Positions 1-8,743 of a DNA stretch of 64,000 bases are shown here, one piece after another. Positions within the stretch are counted from its first letter, which is position 1; every line of letters begins with the position of its first letter. The position numbers and the translations under genes are program-made. Where the stretch lies: positions 620,001 to 684,000 of the forward strand of contig NZ_JAHXYR010000003.1 in the NCBI RefSeq assembly GCF_019969845.1, written 5' to 3'. Source of the DNA: Sphingobacterium sp. GVS05A. GTDB lineage: Bacteria > Bacteroidota > Bacteroidia > Sphingobacteriales > Sphingobacteriaceae. Below the pieces are notes generated by a model. The model did not search any database. It saw only the letters and a program-made list of their open reading frames with translations, and was not told where the DNA came from.

Positions 1-398
1 TGTTGGATCCGAAATGGACTATTCCTGCGGTCAATGATTCTGTTCGCCATTATCTGTTCCACACGAAAGAAGAGCGGCAACAGTCGGAATCAGCATCATT
101 TCTTTTTGGCAGCGAAGGCCCATTATGGTACCGTGGTATGGTGGTAAAGGAGGAAAAATATCATCCGTTGGGGGAAGAGGATTTGAATGGCATGATGAAA
201 ATATATGGTGTTAAGCAGATTTTTGTGGGGCATACCATTTTCCCTGAAGTAAGTAGTTTTTATGAAGGGAAAGTGTACGGTGTGAATGTCAATAACGAAT
301 CCAACCGACTGAAAGGACGTAGTCGGGGGCTGCTCATTGAGGGCGGTAAAATTAAGGTAATCTACGATGACATTACCAAGAATAAAGCAGTAAATTAG
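1..398 (+). CDS. Metallophosphoesterase, C-terminal part (partial)
   Basis: The reading frame is open to the left edge, so only the last ~131 codons are visible (codons in phase with position 3). The fragment contains the motif VGHTIF, matching the late GHT metal-binding motif of calcineurin-like phosphoesterases, and an upstream EGPLWYRG stretch seen in bacterial Ser/Thr-phosphatase-like members of this superfamily. The N-terminal metal-binding motifs (DxH, GDxxD, GNH) would lie outside the window, so substrate and localisation cannot be judged. A strong hairpin follows the stop codon. The TTG at position 3 is not considered the real start. Confidence 0.72.
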   Translation, partial: LDPKWTIPAVNDSVRHYLFHTKEERQQSESASFLFGSEGPLWYRGMVVKEEKYHPLGEEDLNGMMKIYGVKQIFVGHTIFPEVSSFYEGKVYGVNVNNESNRLKGRSRGLLIEGGKIKVIYDDITKNKAVN

Positions 399-423
399 AT
401 CGCTTAGGCATCGCAGTAATGAT

Positions 424-452
424 AAAAGGCTGGAACTAAATTCCAGCCTTTT
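424..452 (+). terminator. Hairpin terminator after metallophosphoesterase
   Basis: A perfect 12-bp stem (424-435 with 441-452) closes on a 5-nt loop 26 nt after the stop codon and ends in a TTTT stretch. It is followed by the convergent hypothetical gene, so it separates two transcription units. Confidence 0.75.
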
Positions 453-522
453 GCTGTATTATCGATACCAGAAAGGAAACATCATTTAGATTTAAAGTGA
501 TTGTATACGAATGATCGATCAT

Positions 523-1263
523 TTAGGGATCAATAATAAATGCACCGACTATAGCTGCTGGATGAAAATCTTTATTATTTAGCAGTGTATAATTGTCGCT
601 AAATCTTTCATAGTATTCGATATTCATTCCAACAAGTATTGTTTCAGCGTCTTGATAGTTCACATCAAATAGTAATTCTTCCAATTCAACATCTTTTGAA
701 GGTGCCTGTAAGTTTATAGGAATCTCGTGTTTATGCCAGCGGATATATTGTTGCTTGTCAAAATTGAATACGGCGATCATCAAATTTATTTTCATGAGAT
801 TGCAGTATTTTGGGCGATGAATGTCATTCTGCATGTCAAACTTTGGGAACTGTATGGCGACTTGCTTTGTGTCCAACAATTTTATTTCTGGGTCGAAATG
901 CACGTAATCGTGCATGTGGCATTTTTCGACGAACTGGAAATTGATTAGACGATCAATCTTTCCGCCACGGATTGTCTTTTCGCCCACAGGAGCTCTGTTT
1001 GCCCGGGTCACTCTCTTTAAATGATTGATCAGTCGGTTGTGCATGATACTGTCGTGCATATTCAGGTGTATTTCTCCCATTATATTTCTGATACGGGATC
1101 CTGCAGTACTCACGTGTCCAAAATCTATAGCGGCGGCTTTTGTAGCCTTCGTTTGTTTAGTTTTACGGCCGGGTCCCGTTTGCACAATTGTTTTTTCATT
1201 TGATTTTCGAAAGACAAGGTTCCCAACCAAGCCCTTCAAACTACCGTTTTCTAATATAGCCAT
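523..1263 (-). CDS. Conserved hypothetical protein (Bacteroidota)
   Basis: A 246-residue protein without signal peptide or membrane segment. The N-terminus (MAILENGSLKGLVGNLVFRK) has the Gly-rich 'GxLVxRK' layout common to a group of small Bacteroidota proteins of unknown function related in style to DUF6266, but the family cannot be assigned with certainty. Residues 29-45 are Lys/Thr-rich and basic, and the remainder looks like a mixed beta-rich domain. It stands alone, with a 577-bp gene-free stretch upstream. No catalytic motif is evident. Function unknown. Confidence 0.6.
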   Translation of the reverse strand: MAILENGSLKGLVGNLVFRKSNEKTIVQTGPGRKTKQTKATKAAAIDFGHVSTAGSRIRNIMGEIHLNMHDSIMHNRLINHLKRVTRANRAPVGEKTIRGGKIDRLINFQFVEKCHMHDYVHFDPEIKLLDTKQVAIQFPKFDMQNDIHRPKYCNLMKINLMIAVFNFDKQQYIRWHKHEIPINLQAPSKDVELEELLFDVNYQDAETILVGMNIEYYERFSDNYTLLNNKDFHPAAIVGAFIIDP

Positions 1264-1840
1264 AGGTTGAATTTAAGTAATTAATGTACTGAAAAACAAA
1301 TAATTATTTATTTTTAAAAAAATGAAAACTGGTAGGTAAATGACCTTGTCAAAATGATAATTGCTGGTACATTACCATTATGAAATTTGCAGTAGATTTT
1401 TTGATAAACCTTTCAAATGCAGATTTTTGAGAAATTTGGTAAGGAAGCGGCATCTCTGCTTCGCTATCGTTCCGTATCTCTTCTGATGCATCTCCGTGTC
1501 AGGGCTAGGGTGTATCCGTGGTGAGAGCGTCATGCGTCCGTGGTGAGTCCGAGTTAAACTCGGAGATAAGGCGGTAGCATGGTTGTCTGAAAACGCTTTT
1601 ACCTGCTTGTAGGTACGAATAATACACGAAGTTGCCCCGAATGATCCTCGAAGGAGAGTTAAATAACGTACAGAACACGGACTCCGTTGTGGAAGATATT
1701 CTGATGACGTATCATAGAAGTTGCTTGCCTGATTTATAATTGAGGAATAGTTGGATAGGCTAGATAGATTCTAATAAGTGACATGACTTATCAACATGAA
1801 TATAATTGATGTTTAGTGAATTAACATACTTATTCACATT
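1264..1840. other. Gene-free region with structured segment
   Basis: No convincing coding sequence is seen on either strand. From about 1440 to 1740 the composition is clearly more GC-rich than the AT-rich flanks. This part contains a direct repeat of TCCGTGGTGAG (1515-1525 and 1537-1547), directly followed by a perfect stem (TCCGAGT at 1548-1554 with ACTCGGA at 1558-1564, loop TAA) and further short inverted repeats, such as TACCT/AGGTA around 1600. The pattern suggests a structured RNA or the remnant of a mobile element such as a group II intron, but no reverse transcriptase gene or domain V hairpin was found, so it stays unassigned. Confidence 0.4.
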
Positions 1841-2530
1841 TTACAAGCCGCTTAATAGTCGGATATAATTGTCAATGTACAATTGTTTGTCTTTTGATTT
1901 ATATTGTTGGATATAACGCGGGTGATCCAAAATGGTCATTTTCCCGAATAGTTTCTCTTTCTGATTGATTTTGGCCAAAAAGGTGGCATTTTTTTTTCCT
2001 AGAACAAATACTTCCTCCGTTTGGAGTCCCATGTTGATATGTTGTTTTAGGGATTCAACCATAAATGGTCTGACCATTTCGAAGAGTTGTTTATCGTCAT
2101 AATAGTTCGCATTAATCCAATTGTCAGCTTTCGTATGTCTAACGATGGCTAGCGGGAAAGGGGAGTTGATATAAAATTGGTTATAAAAGGTTTCAGGGCC
2201 GCCATAAGCTTCAATCATATCATACATAAAGACCGAGGAGATTTCATGCGTATGGGCAGATTGCATTTTTATGCCACATGCACTGTACAATCGTTTGGTG
2301 TCGGTAAAAGGTACGCCGGTTACACCCGCTCCATGTCGGCTTGGATTGATCCCGATGATAAATTTGCGTTGGAGGTTGTCGTGATAGTATTTATTATAGA
2401 ATTGTTCCATCACAACCAGTGTCTCGGGATTGTCAAGGTAAGGGTTAATCACGTTGAAATCAGCAGGAAGATCCCCGTGATAGTCGAGCTGTTTGTTGAA
2501 TGTAATTATTTTTTGGGCAAATGTGACCAT
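1841..2530 (-). CDS. SMUG2-family uracil-DNA glycosylase-like protein
   Basis: A 229-residue cytoplasmic protein of the uracil-DNA glycosylase superfamily, expected to excise uracil or another damaged base from DNA. Residues 58-77 hold the motif IIGINPSRHGAGVTGVPF, which matches the water-activating motif 1 region (GxNPS, then G-x-TG-x-PFTD) of the SMUG2/DUF4918 group. The C-terminal DHPR (202-205) matches the leucine-loop/His motif region (HPS/HPR) of the superfamily. Length fits the SMUG2 group. It is a single gene with no obvious operon partner. Base specificity cannot be read from the sequence. Confidence 0.82.
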   Translation of the reverse strand: MVTFAQKIITFNKQLDYHGDLPADFNVINPYLDNPETLVVMEQFYNKYYHDNLQRKFIIGINPSRHGAGVTGVPFTDTKRLYSACGIKMQSAHTHEISSVFMYDMIEAYGGPETFYNQFYINSPFPLAIVRHTKADNWINANYYDDKQLFEMVRPFMVESLKQHINMGLQTEEVFVLGKKNATFLAKINQKEKLFGKMTILDHPRYIQQYKSKDKQLYIDNYIRLLSGL

Positions 2531-2723
2531 AATGGATGCTTTTGATTTACATGTTAAGTTAACTAAAATGTAGTAATTATAATCATTGGTATGACTAAAT
2601 GATTTTTTATTTAATTTTAATTCTTTAATTATTTTTTTTATTGATTAATGAGTTGTTTTTTTTGTTTTATATATGTTTTTGTGTTTTTTATTAAAAAAAA
2701 GCTTATTATAATTTTTAAAGATT

Positions 2724-2731
2724 TATATTTG
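2724..2731 (+). promoter_or_regulatory. Bacteroidota -7 promoter element (MACPF gene)
   Basis: TATATTTG matches the Bacteroidota housekeeping sigma -7 consensus TAnnTTTG and lies 20 nt before the MACPF start codon in a very AT-rich stretch. No clear -33 TTTG is at the usual distance. The same element in the same TTTATATTTG context precedes the lectin-like lipoprotein gene at 22276. Confidence 0.6.
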
Positions 2732-2751
2732 CAAGTATATTATGTAAATTT

Positions 2752-4239
2752 ATGAATAAAGTATTTTTTTTAGGCTGCTTGATAATTTCAAGTGTTCTAT
2801 TTTCTTGTTCAAAGGACAATGAACATGAGCTAGCTGCCGAAGCAGCAAATAGTAAAGCTTTTAATGTTGGCTTGGAGAATGTTTCTGTTGCCTCCTTTGT
2901 TGGAGATGCAAAACATCGTATGTTGGGATTCAGTTACGATATTACTAAAGAATATTTGGATAGGAATTCCTATAGAAGAGTGGTTCTCGACGTGGAAAAA
3001 ATGGCTGCAGAGAACACTAGTTCTGTTATAATTGACCCAGAAACGGGAGGACGAAACTATTATTATTATGGATATAATTCAAGTGATTACGTAAAAGATG
3101 TTACTAAGAAAACTAATGTCGGCCTTAATCTATTGCCGGGCTTTGAAACGGGGGCTAAAAATGCCTTTACTGGTAATATTTCCAATAATAGAGAACTTGA
3201 GACTAAGTATTCGTATTCCACGAAATATGCATTTGCCTCAGTGGATGTTTTGAAATATGTGAGTACATTAAGAATTGAAGAAACACCACAATTTATGTCT
3301 AGATATGTTACGGCCAAATTTATTACTGATTTGGAAACTTTAAGTGCAGATGCTTTTGTAGAGGCTTATGGTACACATGTTTTGACAGATATTACCTTGG
3401 GAGGTTTTTTAAAAGTTCTATATAAAAGTACTTCTACAGATCAAACTGATGCAACAAAGCGAACAAATGTAGTAAAAGCTGGGTTTAAAGCTGTTTTAGG
3501 TTCAATTGGTTTGGGAGCCGATGTCGATAACACCGTTATCACAAATGAAACTTTAACTTCTCAAAATATTAATAAAGAATTATTTATTAGTTATAAAGCA
3601 GGGGAAGGCGTTGATGTTTCTTTCAATGAAAATAAGGATGCCACTTATCCTCAAATAAACAAAGCTACTTGGGAAAGGTCTGTAAATACCGGGAATGCTG
3701 GGCTAGTTGATATAAATTGGTTGAAAACCTTTCCTATCTATGATTTTATTCCTGTTTCTCATTCTTATAAGAAACAACAGATTATAGATGCTGTTTATCG
3801 CTATATTGACAAAAATAAATTGGTGCCTCTAGAGTTGCAACCTGTATATCAATGGTACAATCCTGGAAATAAAATTTATGCTTATGGTACTAATGTCACT
3901 CAGGTGCATGGTTCACAGTTTGTAAACCAGGGTATTGCTTTTTGGGTGCCGAAGGATGCAAGTAGTACAACTGTTCCAGTTTATCAATGGTTTAATTCTG
4001 GAAATAAAATTTATGCATATGGTACCAATACCACTCAAGTGCATGGAAAACAATTTTCTAATCAAGGTCGCGCATTCTATGCTTATGGTACCTCCAATAG
4101 TGATCCAAATCTAGTTTCGATTTATCAATGGTATAATCCAGGTAATTATATTTATGCATATGGTGAAAATGCAACACAAGTGCACGGACCGCAGTTTATA
4201 TTACATGGACCGGCATTTAAAGCATATAGCCGTTTTTAG
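2752..4239 (+). CDS. MACPF/perforin-domain lipoprotein with C-terminal repeats
   Basis: A 495-residue predicted surface lipoprotein. Residues 1-18 are a type II signal peptide (lipobox LFSC, Cys19), followed by SKDNE, which resembles the acidic lipoprotein export signal of Bacteroidota and so suggests surface display. A MACPF domain spans about residues 40-340, with the family signature YGTH (206-209) and GG (217-218). The C-terminus carries three ~37-residue repeats (about 365-400, 410-445, 457-492) of the pattern YQWYNPGN-IYAYG-N-TQVHG-QF-QG-AF, resembling DUF5648-type or lectin-like carbohydrate/target-binding modules. MACPF lipoproteins or secreted proteins of Bacteroides (BSAP type) kill related strains by pore formation, so an antibacterial role is possible but inferred. 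It is monocistronic, with a strong hairpin behind. No immunity gene is recognised nearby. Confidence 0.85.
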   Translation: MNKVFFLGCLIISSVLFSCSKDNEHELAAEAANSKAFNVGLENVSVASFVGDAKHRMLGFSYDITKEYLDRNSYRRVVLDVEKMAAENTSSVIIDPETGGRNYYYYGYNSSDYVKDVTKKTNVGLNLLPGFETGAKNAFTGNISNNRELETKYSYSTKYAFASVDVLKYVSTLRIEETPQFMSRYVTAKFITDLETLSADAFVEAYGTHVLTDITLGGFLKVLYKSTSTDQTDATKRTNVVKAGFKAVLGSIGLGADVDNTVITNETLTSQNINKELFISYKAGEGVDVSFNENKDATYPQINKATWERSVNTGNAGLVDINWLKTFPIYDFIPVSHSYKKQQIIDAVYRYIDKNKLVPLELQPVYQWYNPGNKIYAYGTNVTQVHGSQFVNQGIAFWVPKDASSTTVPVYQWFNSGNKIYAYGTNTTQVHGKQFSNQGRAFYAYGTSNSDPNLVSIYQWYNPGNYIYAYGENATQVHGPQFILHGPAFKAYSRF

Positions 4240-4256
4240 AAAAGATTATATTCTGA

Positions 4257-4321
4257 AAAAATAATTATAAAAGAGAAAGGCGCTATCACAGATAGCGCCT
4301 TTCTCTTTTATAATTATTTTT
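4257..4321. terminator. 31-bp perfect bidirectional hairpin terminator
   Basis: Positions 4257-4287 and 4291-4321 are perfect reverse complements (31 bp) around a 3-nt ACA loop. The core is GC-rich (GGCGCTATC) and the outer arms are A/T-rich, giving a T-rich run on either strand. It lies between the convergent MACPF and slyD-like genes and should stop transcription from both. Confidence 0.9.
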
Positions 4322-4323
4322 AT

Positions 4324-4821
4324 TTAGTGACCTTGCGTGCCATCTACACCATGAGAATGTCCGTGAGACAATTCCTCTTCAGTAGCAGGGCGTACAGTTA
4401 AGATTTCGATATCGAAATTCAACGTTTTACCAGCCATTGGGTGGTTTAAGTCTGCAATAACAATTTCTGGAGTTACTTCTGCAACTACAGCACGAAATTG
4501 GTTTCCTTGGTTATCTTGCAAAGGCAATACTTCACCAACTGGAGGTAAACCTGTTTCTTTGAACATATCTACTGGCAATTGCGCGAATGCTCTTTCGTCT
4601 TTTTCACCGTAAGCATCTTCTGGTGCCAATTCGAAAGAAATTTTGTCACCCACGTTTAAGTCAGCGATGTTTTCTTCAAATTTAGGCAACATCATACCTA
4701 CACCATATAAGAAGTCTAAAGGTTGTTCTGCAGTTGTTTCTTCAACGAAAACTTTTTCACCGTTTTCTACTGTGTGAAGTCTGTACGTCAATGCTACGAC
4801 GTCGTTTGCTTTTATAGCCAT
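4324..4821 (-). CDS. FKBP-type peptidyl-prolyl isomerase, SlyD-like
   Basis: A 165-residue cytoplasmic peptidyl-prolyl cis-trans isomerase/chaperone. The FKBP half-domains (about 8-70 and 120-150) flank an insert-in-flap (about 70-120) as in SlyD. Visible landmarks are PLDFLYG near residue 34 and PEDAYGEKD near residue 67. The C-terminus HGHSHGVDGTQGH is a short His-rich tail, a reduced form of the metal-binding tail of SlyD, which delivers nickel in hydrogenase maturation in enterobacteria. No hydrogenase is seen here, so the isomerase/chaperone role is safer. It is on the same strand as the yyaL-like gene 37 bp upstream and may be co-transcribed. Confidence 0.88.
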   Translation of the reverse strand: MAIKANDVVALTYRLHTVENGEKVFVEETTAEQPLDFLYGVGMMLPKFEENIADLNVGDKISFELAPEDAYGEKDERAFAQLPVDMFKETGLPPVGEVLPLQDNQGNQFRAVVAEVTPEIVIADLNHPMAGKTLNFDIEILTVRPATEEELSHGHSHGVDGTQGH

Positions 4822-4858
4822 CTGATTTTGATTTTTGGGAGCCTGAGGCTACCGTTTA

Positions 4859-6859
4859 TTAAATATAATTTATTAACGCTGTTATGGAATCTTGCGGAAG
4901 ACTACATGTCTTATTTTTGCAAAGATATGCTTTTGTTTCCTTTCTGATTCTGTTCTCTAATAATGGAAGATTTTCTTCCATGCCGCCGAGCACAATTTTG
5001 TTGGGGATATAATGTTGATCCAGTTCCATGCGAAAAGCTAGTGCATCCTCGCCCGTCAACGCGATTTCATTGATCCCATATATCTCTTCTAGCAATAATA
5101 TTGCCCAATTTGAATAGGCGGAACCATAAGTCTTGATTTGCGGAAATACATTGGCTAGTAATTGATCAGCTATTGCGGTATAATTTTCATTATCAAAAAG
5201 CAAACCTAAGCGCTTCAATTGACGAACCATTGTTGAGGAAGAGGAAGGGATCACATTGTCCATGATCTCACTTTTTCGAGCGATCAGTTCTTCGGCTTCG
5301 GCCGAAGTATAGTAAAATATTTTTTGCTCCATATCATAAAATAATGCAATAGCCCTGTCTGCCAATTGTCGGGCAATGGTCAACCATTTTAGGTCAAATG
5401 TAGCTTCATAGAGGGCTATAAAGGCCTCTATTGTAAATGCATAGTCATCTAAAAAACCTGCTATTGCACGATTTTCATCCTGTGGTTGATGCAATAAATA
5501 ATTGTCATCTCGAATCAGCTCCGTACAAATAAACGCGGCATTATTTAGCGCGAGATCCAATAGATGCTTCGTGCCAAGGCTGCGGTAAGCGTCTATTAGT
5601 CCTTTCAATAAGAGGGCGTTCCAGGTAGTCAATTGTTTATGATCGAGTCCCGGTCGAACACGTTGCTCCCGGTAATCAAAAAGTTTTTGCTTCGTAATTT
5701 TTAAAAAATCTGCCCATTCGTCAGCTGACATATTGACCTTTGTCGCCAACTGGTCTGCATTAATGGCGCAAATGGGAACATTTGTACGCTCTTCTTCCCA
5801 GTTGCCACCTTCGGTGATATTAAAATATTGATTGAACAACGCAGCGTCTTCACCCAGAATTTCGTCGAATTCAGCTTTTGAAAAAGAGTAGTATTTCCCC
5901 TCGATTCCTTCACTATCGGCGTCCAATGCACTGTGAAAACCATGATTGGGTGCAAGCATTTCACGCTCAATCCAGACAGCCGTTTCTTCGATTATTCTTT
6001 TATAGAATGGATCCTTATTTTGTTGATAAGCTTCGGCATAAAGCGAAAGTAGCTGGCCGTTGTCATACAGCATTTTTTCAAAATGAGGGATATGCCAATA
6101 GTGGTCTACTGAATAGCGGGCAAAACCACCACCAATCTGATCATAGATTCCACCTGAACCAATTTTTTTCAGCGTAAAATGTACATGATCCAATGTAGCT
6201 TGATCGCCAGTGAGTACAGCATATTTTAAAAAGAAAGACCAGTTGTTGGGGAGTGGGAATTTAGGAGCTCTTGTATAACCGCCTTCTTTCTTATCGAAGG
6301 TTTCGCTCCAAGGGCCGATGATTTCTTCGAGATCTTTGGTTGTGTATTGTTCGGGAATGGGGTTGATGGGAAGTTTCTCTGCTCGTTGGATGCCACTGGT
6401 TAACTTATTGGCATAATCCAAAGCGACTTCAGGTTTCTCTTCCCACATTTGAGCAATTTGTAACAGGATATTCTGCCAATCGTGCGGTTTGAAATAGGTG
6501 CCGCCATAAATCGGACGGCCATCAGGTAGACAGATACAGTTCAAAGGCCACCCACCGGCATTGGTCATCAGTTGGACGGCGAGCATATAGACTTGATCAA
6601 TATCTGGGCGTTCTTCTCGGTCGATTTTGATGGACACGAAAAATTTGTTCATGGTCTGAGCAATAGCCGAGTTTTCAAAGCTTTCCCGTTCCATCACATG
6701 ACACCAATGGCAGGCCGAATAACCTATGCTAACAATGATAAGTTTATTTTCGTCTTTCGCCTTTTTTAAGGCTTCGGCTCCCCATGGCATCCAATCCACG
6801 GGATTGTGTGCATGCTGCTTAAGATAAGGGGAGTTTTCAAACTGCAGTTGATTCGCCAT
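4859..6859 (-). CDS. Thioredoxin-domain protein (YyaL/DUF255 family)
   Basis: A 666-residue protein of the YyaL / spermatogenesis-associated protein 20 family. The N-terminal DUF255 thioredoxin-like domain (about 1-165) includes the family hallmark HNPVDW (18-23) and the redox motif CHWC (Cys50, Cys53). The rest is an alpha/alpha-barrel domain like those of N-acylglucosamine epimerases and glycosidases. The biochemical role of the family is not established. Reading can extend upstream to 6904, but the family normally begins with the residues [13 protein letters not shown], so the ATG at 6859 is preferred. Confidence 0.85.
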   Translation of the reverse strand: MANQLQFENSPYLKQHAHNPVDWMPWGAEALKKAKDENKLIIVSIGYSACHWCHVMERESFENSAIAQTMNKFFVSIKIDREERPDIDQVYMLAVQLMTNAGGWPLNCICLPDGRPIYGGTYFKPHDWQNILLQIAQMWEEKPEVALDYANKLTSGIQRAEKLPINPIPEQYTTKDLEEIIGPWSETFDKKEGGYTRAPKFPLPNNWSFFLKYAVLTGDQATLDHVHFTLKKIGSGGIYDQIGGGFARYSVDHYWHIPHFEKMLYDNGQLLSLYAEAYQQNKDPFYKRIIEETAVWIEREMLAPNHGFHSALDADSEGIEGKYYSFSKAEFDEILGEDAALFNQYFNITEGGNWEEERTNVPICAINADQLATKVNMSADEWADFLKITKQKLFDYREQRVRPGLDHKQLTTWNALLLKGLIDAYRSLGTKHLLDLALNNAAFICTELIRDDNYLLHQPQDENRAIAGFLDDYAFTIEAFIALYEATFDLKWLTIARQLADRAIALFYDMEQKIFYYTSAEAEELIARKSEIMDNVIPSSSSTMVRQLKRLGLLFDNENYTAIADQLLANVFPQIKTYGSAYSNWAILLLEEIYGINEIALTGEDALAFRMELDQHYIPNKIVLGGMEENLPLLENRIRKETKAYLCKNKTCSLPQDSITALINYI

Positions 6860-7094
6860 AAGACGAAGGTAGTGAAAATGGAGGAAAGATAATTGTTGTA
6901 GCATAGCTTTCTGTTTCTTCGTTTAAGAATAGATATTCAGAAAAAGAAATCTGATTGTTATTTAGCGTGTTGTCTTGGAGAATGCCTTGTTTTCGCAAGA
7001 GAAGAACTTTATTTTTTCATTTCAATAAGAACAGGTTAATTTGATGAATTTCATTACTTTTACATGCGATTATTATTAGCTTTAACGAAGTCCT

Positions 7095-7709
7095 ATGTCA
7101 AACGACGTTGACCTGCTCAAAAAGATAGTTCATAAAGACAGAGATGCTTTTGAAACTATTTATAAAGCCCATTTCCGTAAATTGTATACATTGTCTTTTC
7201 GGTACGTGAGAGATGAAGCGATCGCCGAAGAGTTGACAAACGATGTGTTTATGATGTTATGGGAAAATGCGGGCAAGCTAGCTATTAATCTATCACTCGG
7301 AGCTTATCTATCACGCAGTGTCATCAATCTCTCCCTTACTCACCTCAAAAAGAATCAACGTCTGCTGGATCGAAATAATGATTATATCAAGGATCTGGAT
7401 CTGACAGACGATGAAGATCAAGCCGATTTCGCTGCGCTATACGAATCTAAACTGCTGATGATCGAAAGTATACTGGAGAGTCTACCTCCTCAGTGTCGAA
7501 AAATTGTTCTGATGAGTAAGTATGATAAGATGAAGCAGCAGGAAATTGCCGATCAATTGGGGATTTCCATCAAAACCGTTAAAAATCATTTGACCATTGC
7601 CTATGATAAAATTCGGGTCGCATTGGCCAAACAAAGAACATACCTGTTGCTCTTAATTGGCTTTTTATTTTTTTCATTAGGACTTTTTGTTCAGTTTATT
7701 ATCTTATAG
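7095..7709 (+). CDS. ECF sigma-70 factor, FecI-like, with membrane tail
   Basis: A 204-residue ECF sigma factor. Region 2 is at about residues 22-70 (RKLYTLSFRYVRDEAIAEEL and following). Region 4 is at about 130-178 with the helix-turn-helix QQEIADQLGISIKTVKNHL. It would direct transcription of the TonB-receptor operon it heads. Unusually, residues 182-204 form one hydrophobic segment (TYLLLLIGFLFF...) reaching the C-terminus, which looks like a tail anchor. Such tails occur in some Bacteroidota ECF factors, but most lack them. The stop codon is 2 nt before the fecR start, so the two are translationally linked. Confidence 0.9.
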   Translation: MSNDVDLLKKIVHKDRDAFETIYKAHFRKLYTLSFRYVRDEAIAEELTNDVFMMLWENAGKLAINLSLGAYLSRSVINLSLTHLKKNQRLLDRNNDYIKDLDLTDDEDQADFAALYESKLLMIESILESLPPQCRKIVLMSKYDKMKQQEIADQLGISIKTVKNHLTIAYDKIRVALAKQRTYLLLLIGFLFFSLGLFVQFIIL

Positions 7710-7711
7710 AT

Positions 7712-8725
7712 ATGGAAGAAAACAATACTTCAAGATTTATTCCTTATGACCTGATCCAGAAAGAATTGGATGGGGTTATTTCCGCAGAGGAAAGGCTGTT
7801 GCTTGAACGTTGGCTTTCTGAGGATCTGGAGAATCGTAAGCTATACGATGAAGTCAGCATGATATCCAGTGACCTTATAGTGTTGGAGCAGTATAAAAAA
7901 GTGGATGCCAATAATCAATGGGAAAGATTTAAACAACAGTTGGATAAAAAGACCTCAGATAAAGAGGAACAGAAACTTACTCCTATAAAAACGATCTGGA
8001 AACCCTGGATGAAACTCGTTGCAGCGGCAGTGTTGTTATTGATTGGGTTTGCTAGCTACCTAAACTTCGACCGCTGGATGGGCTATGAGGTCAGATTATA
8101 TGGGTCAGCTGCAGAGGAGCGTATTATATTGCCCGATAGTTCGGTCATGATACTACATGCTGGTGCTGAAGCTGTATTCAATAAGCGTACGTTCGACCAG
8201 AAACGTTTTGTAGAACTAAAAAAAGGAAAAGCATTTTTTGATGTGAAGCATGGGAGGACATCTCCCTTTGTGGTCGACCTGGCCAATAATTATGTACGCG
8301 ATATAGGGACTGCCTTTGAAATCAATTTGATCGCCGAAGATGTAGAAGTCCTGGTGAAAGAGGGGGTTGTGGCCTTGAGTGGCGGAAAAGGACCTGCAGC
8401 AAAAGAACTGATTCTGCAAAAGAATGAAAAGGGATTTTTTAAACGTGAGACAGCATCTCTGTCAAAGATTGACCTTGGTCCTCCGGACAATAATCATAAA
8501 GTAGCGCAAAAACTCAGCTATTCCAATGAACGCTTAGATAATATCTGTTTGGATCTTGAAAAGCGCTTTCAATCGAATATCATTGTGGTCGGTGAGGAGC
8601 TGAAAGCACGGAAGCTGAGCATGTATTTCGATGGGCAATCGCTTAATGAAATTGTGCAGATTCTTTCCAAGACTTTAAATGTGAAATGGAAAGCAAGCAA
8701 AAAAGGGTATAGTATCTACGAATAG
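7712..8725 (+). CDS. FecR-family anti-sigma factor
   Basis: A 337-residue inner-membrane signal transducer that would hold the preceding sigma factor until the outer-membrane receptor signals. It has a cytoplasmic N-terminal part (1-97), a single membrane helix (about 100-118, KLVAAAVLLLIGFASYL), a periplasmic FecR domain (about 130-230) and a C-terminal DUF4974 domain (about 260-337) with the pattern LDNICLDLEKRFQSNIIV. Order and length are typical for Bacteroidota. The receptor gene follows 18 bp downstream. Confidence 0.92.
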   Translation: MEENNTSRFIPYDLIQKELDGVISAEERLLLERWLSEDLENRKLYDEVSMISSDLIVLEQYKKVDANNQWERFKQQLDKKTSDKEEQKLTPIKTIWKPWMKLVAAAVLLLIGFASYLNFDRWMGYEVRLYGSAAEERIILPDSSVMILHAGAEAVFNKRTFDQKRFVELKKGKAFFDVKHGRTSPFVVDLANNYVRDIGTAFEINLIAEDVEVLVKEGVVALSGGKGPAAKELILQKNEKGFFKRETASLSKIDLGPPDNNHKVAQKLSYSNERLDNICLDLEKRFQSNIIVVGEELKARKLSMYFDGQSLNEIVQILSKTLNVKWKASKKGYSIYE

Positions 8726-8743
8726 CGGCCAGGGATTATTGAT

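Noticed and set aside
1440..1740. Group II intron
   Set aside because: The composition and hairpins suggest it, but neither a reverse transcriptase gene nor a domain V hairpin was found, so it was not annotated as such.
2177..2545. 122-codon open frame opposite the SMUG2 gene
   Set aside because: It is antisense to a well-supported gene, is rich in residues typical of random frames and has no family motif.
6572..6769. Short plus-strand open frame inside the yyaL-like gene
   Set aside because: It is the complement of the conserved thioredoxin region with the CHWC motif.
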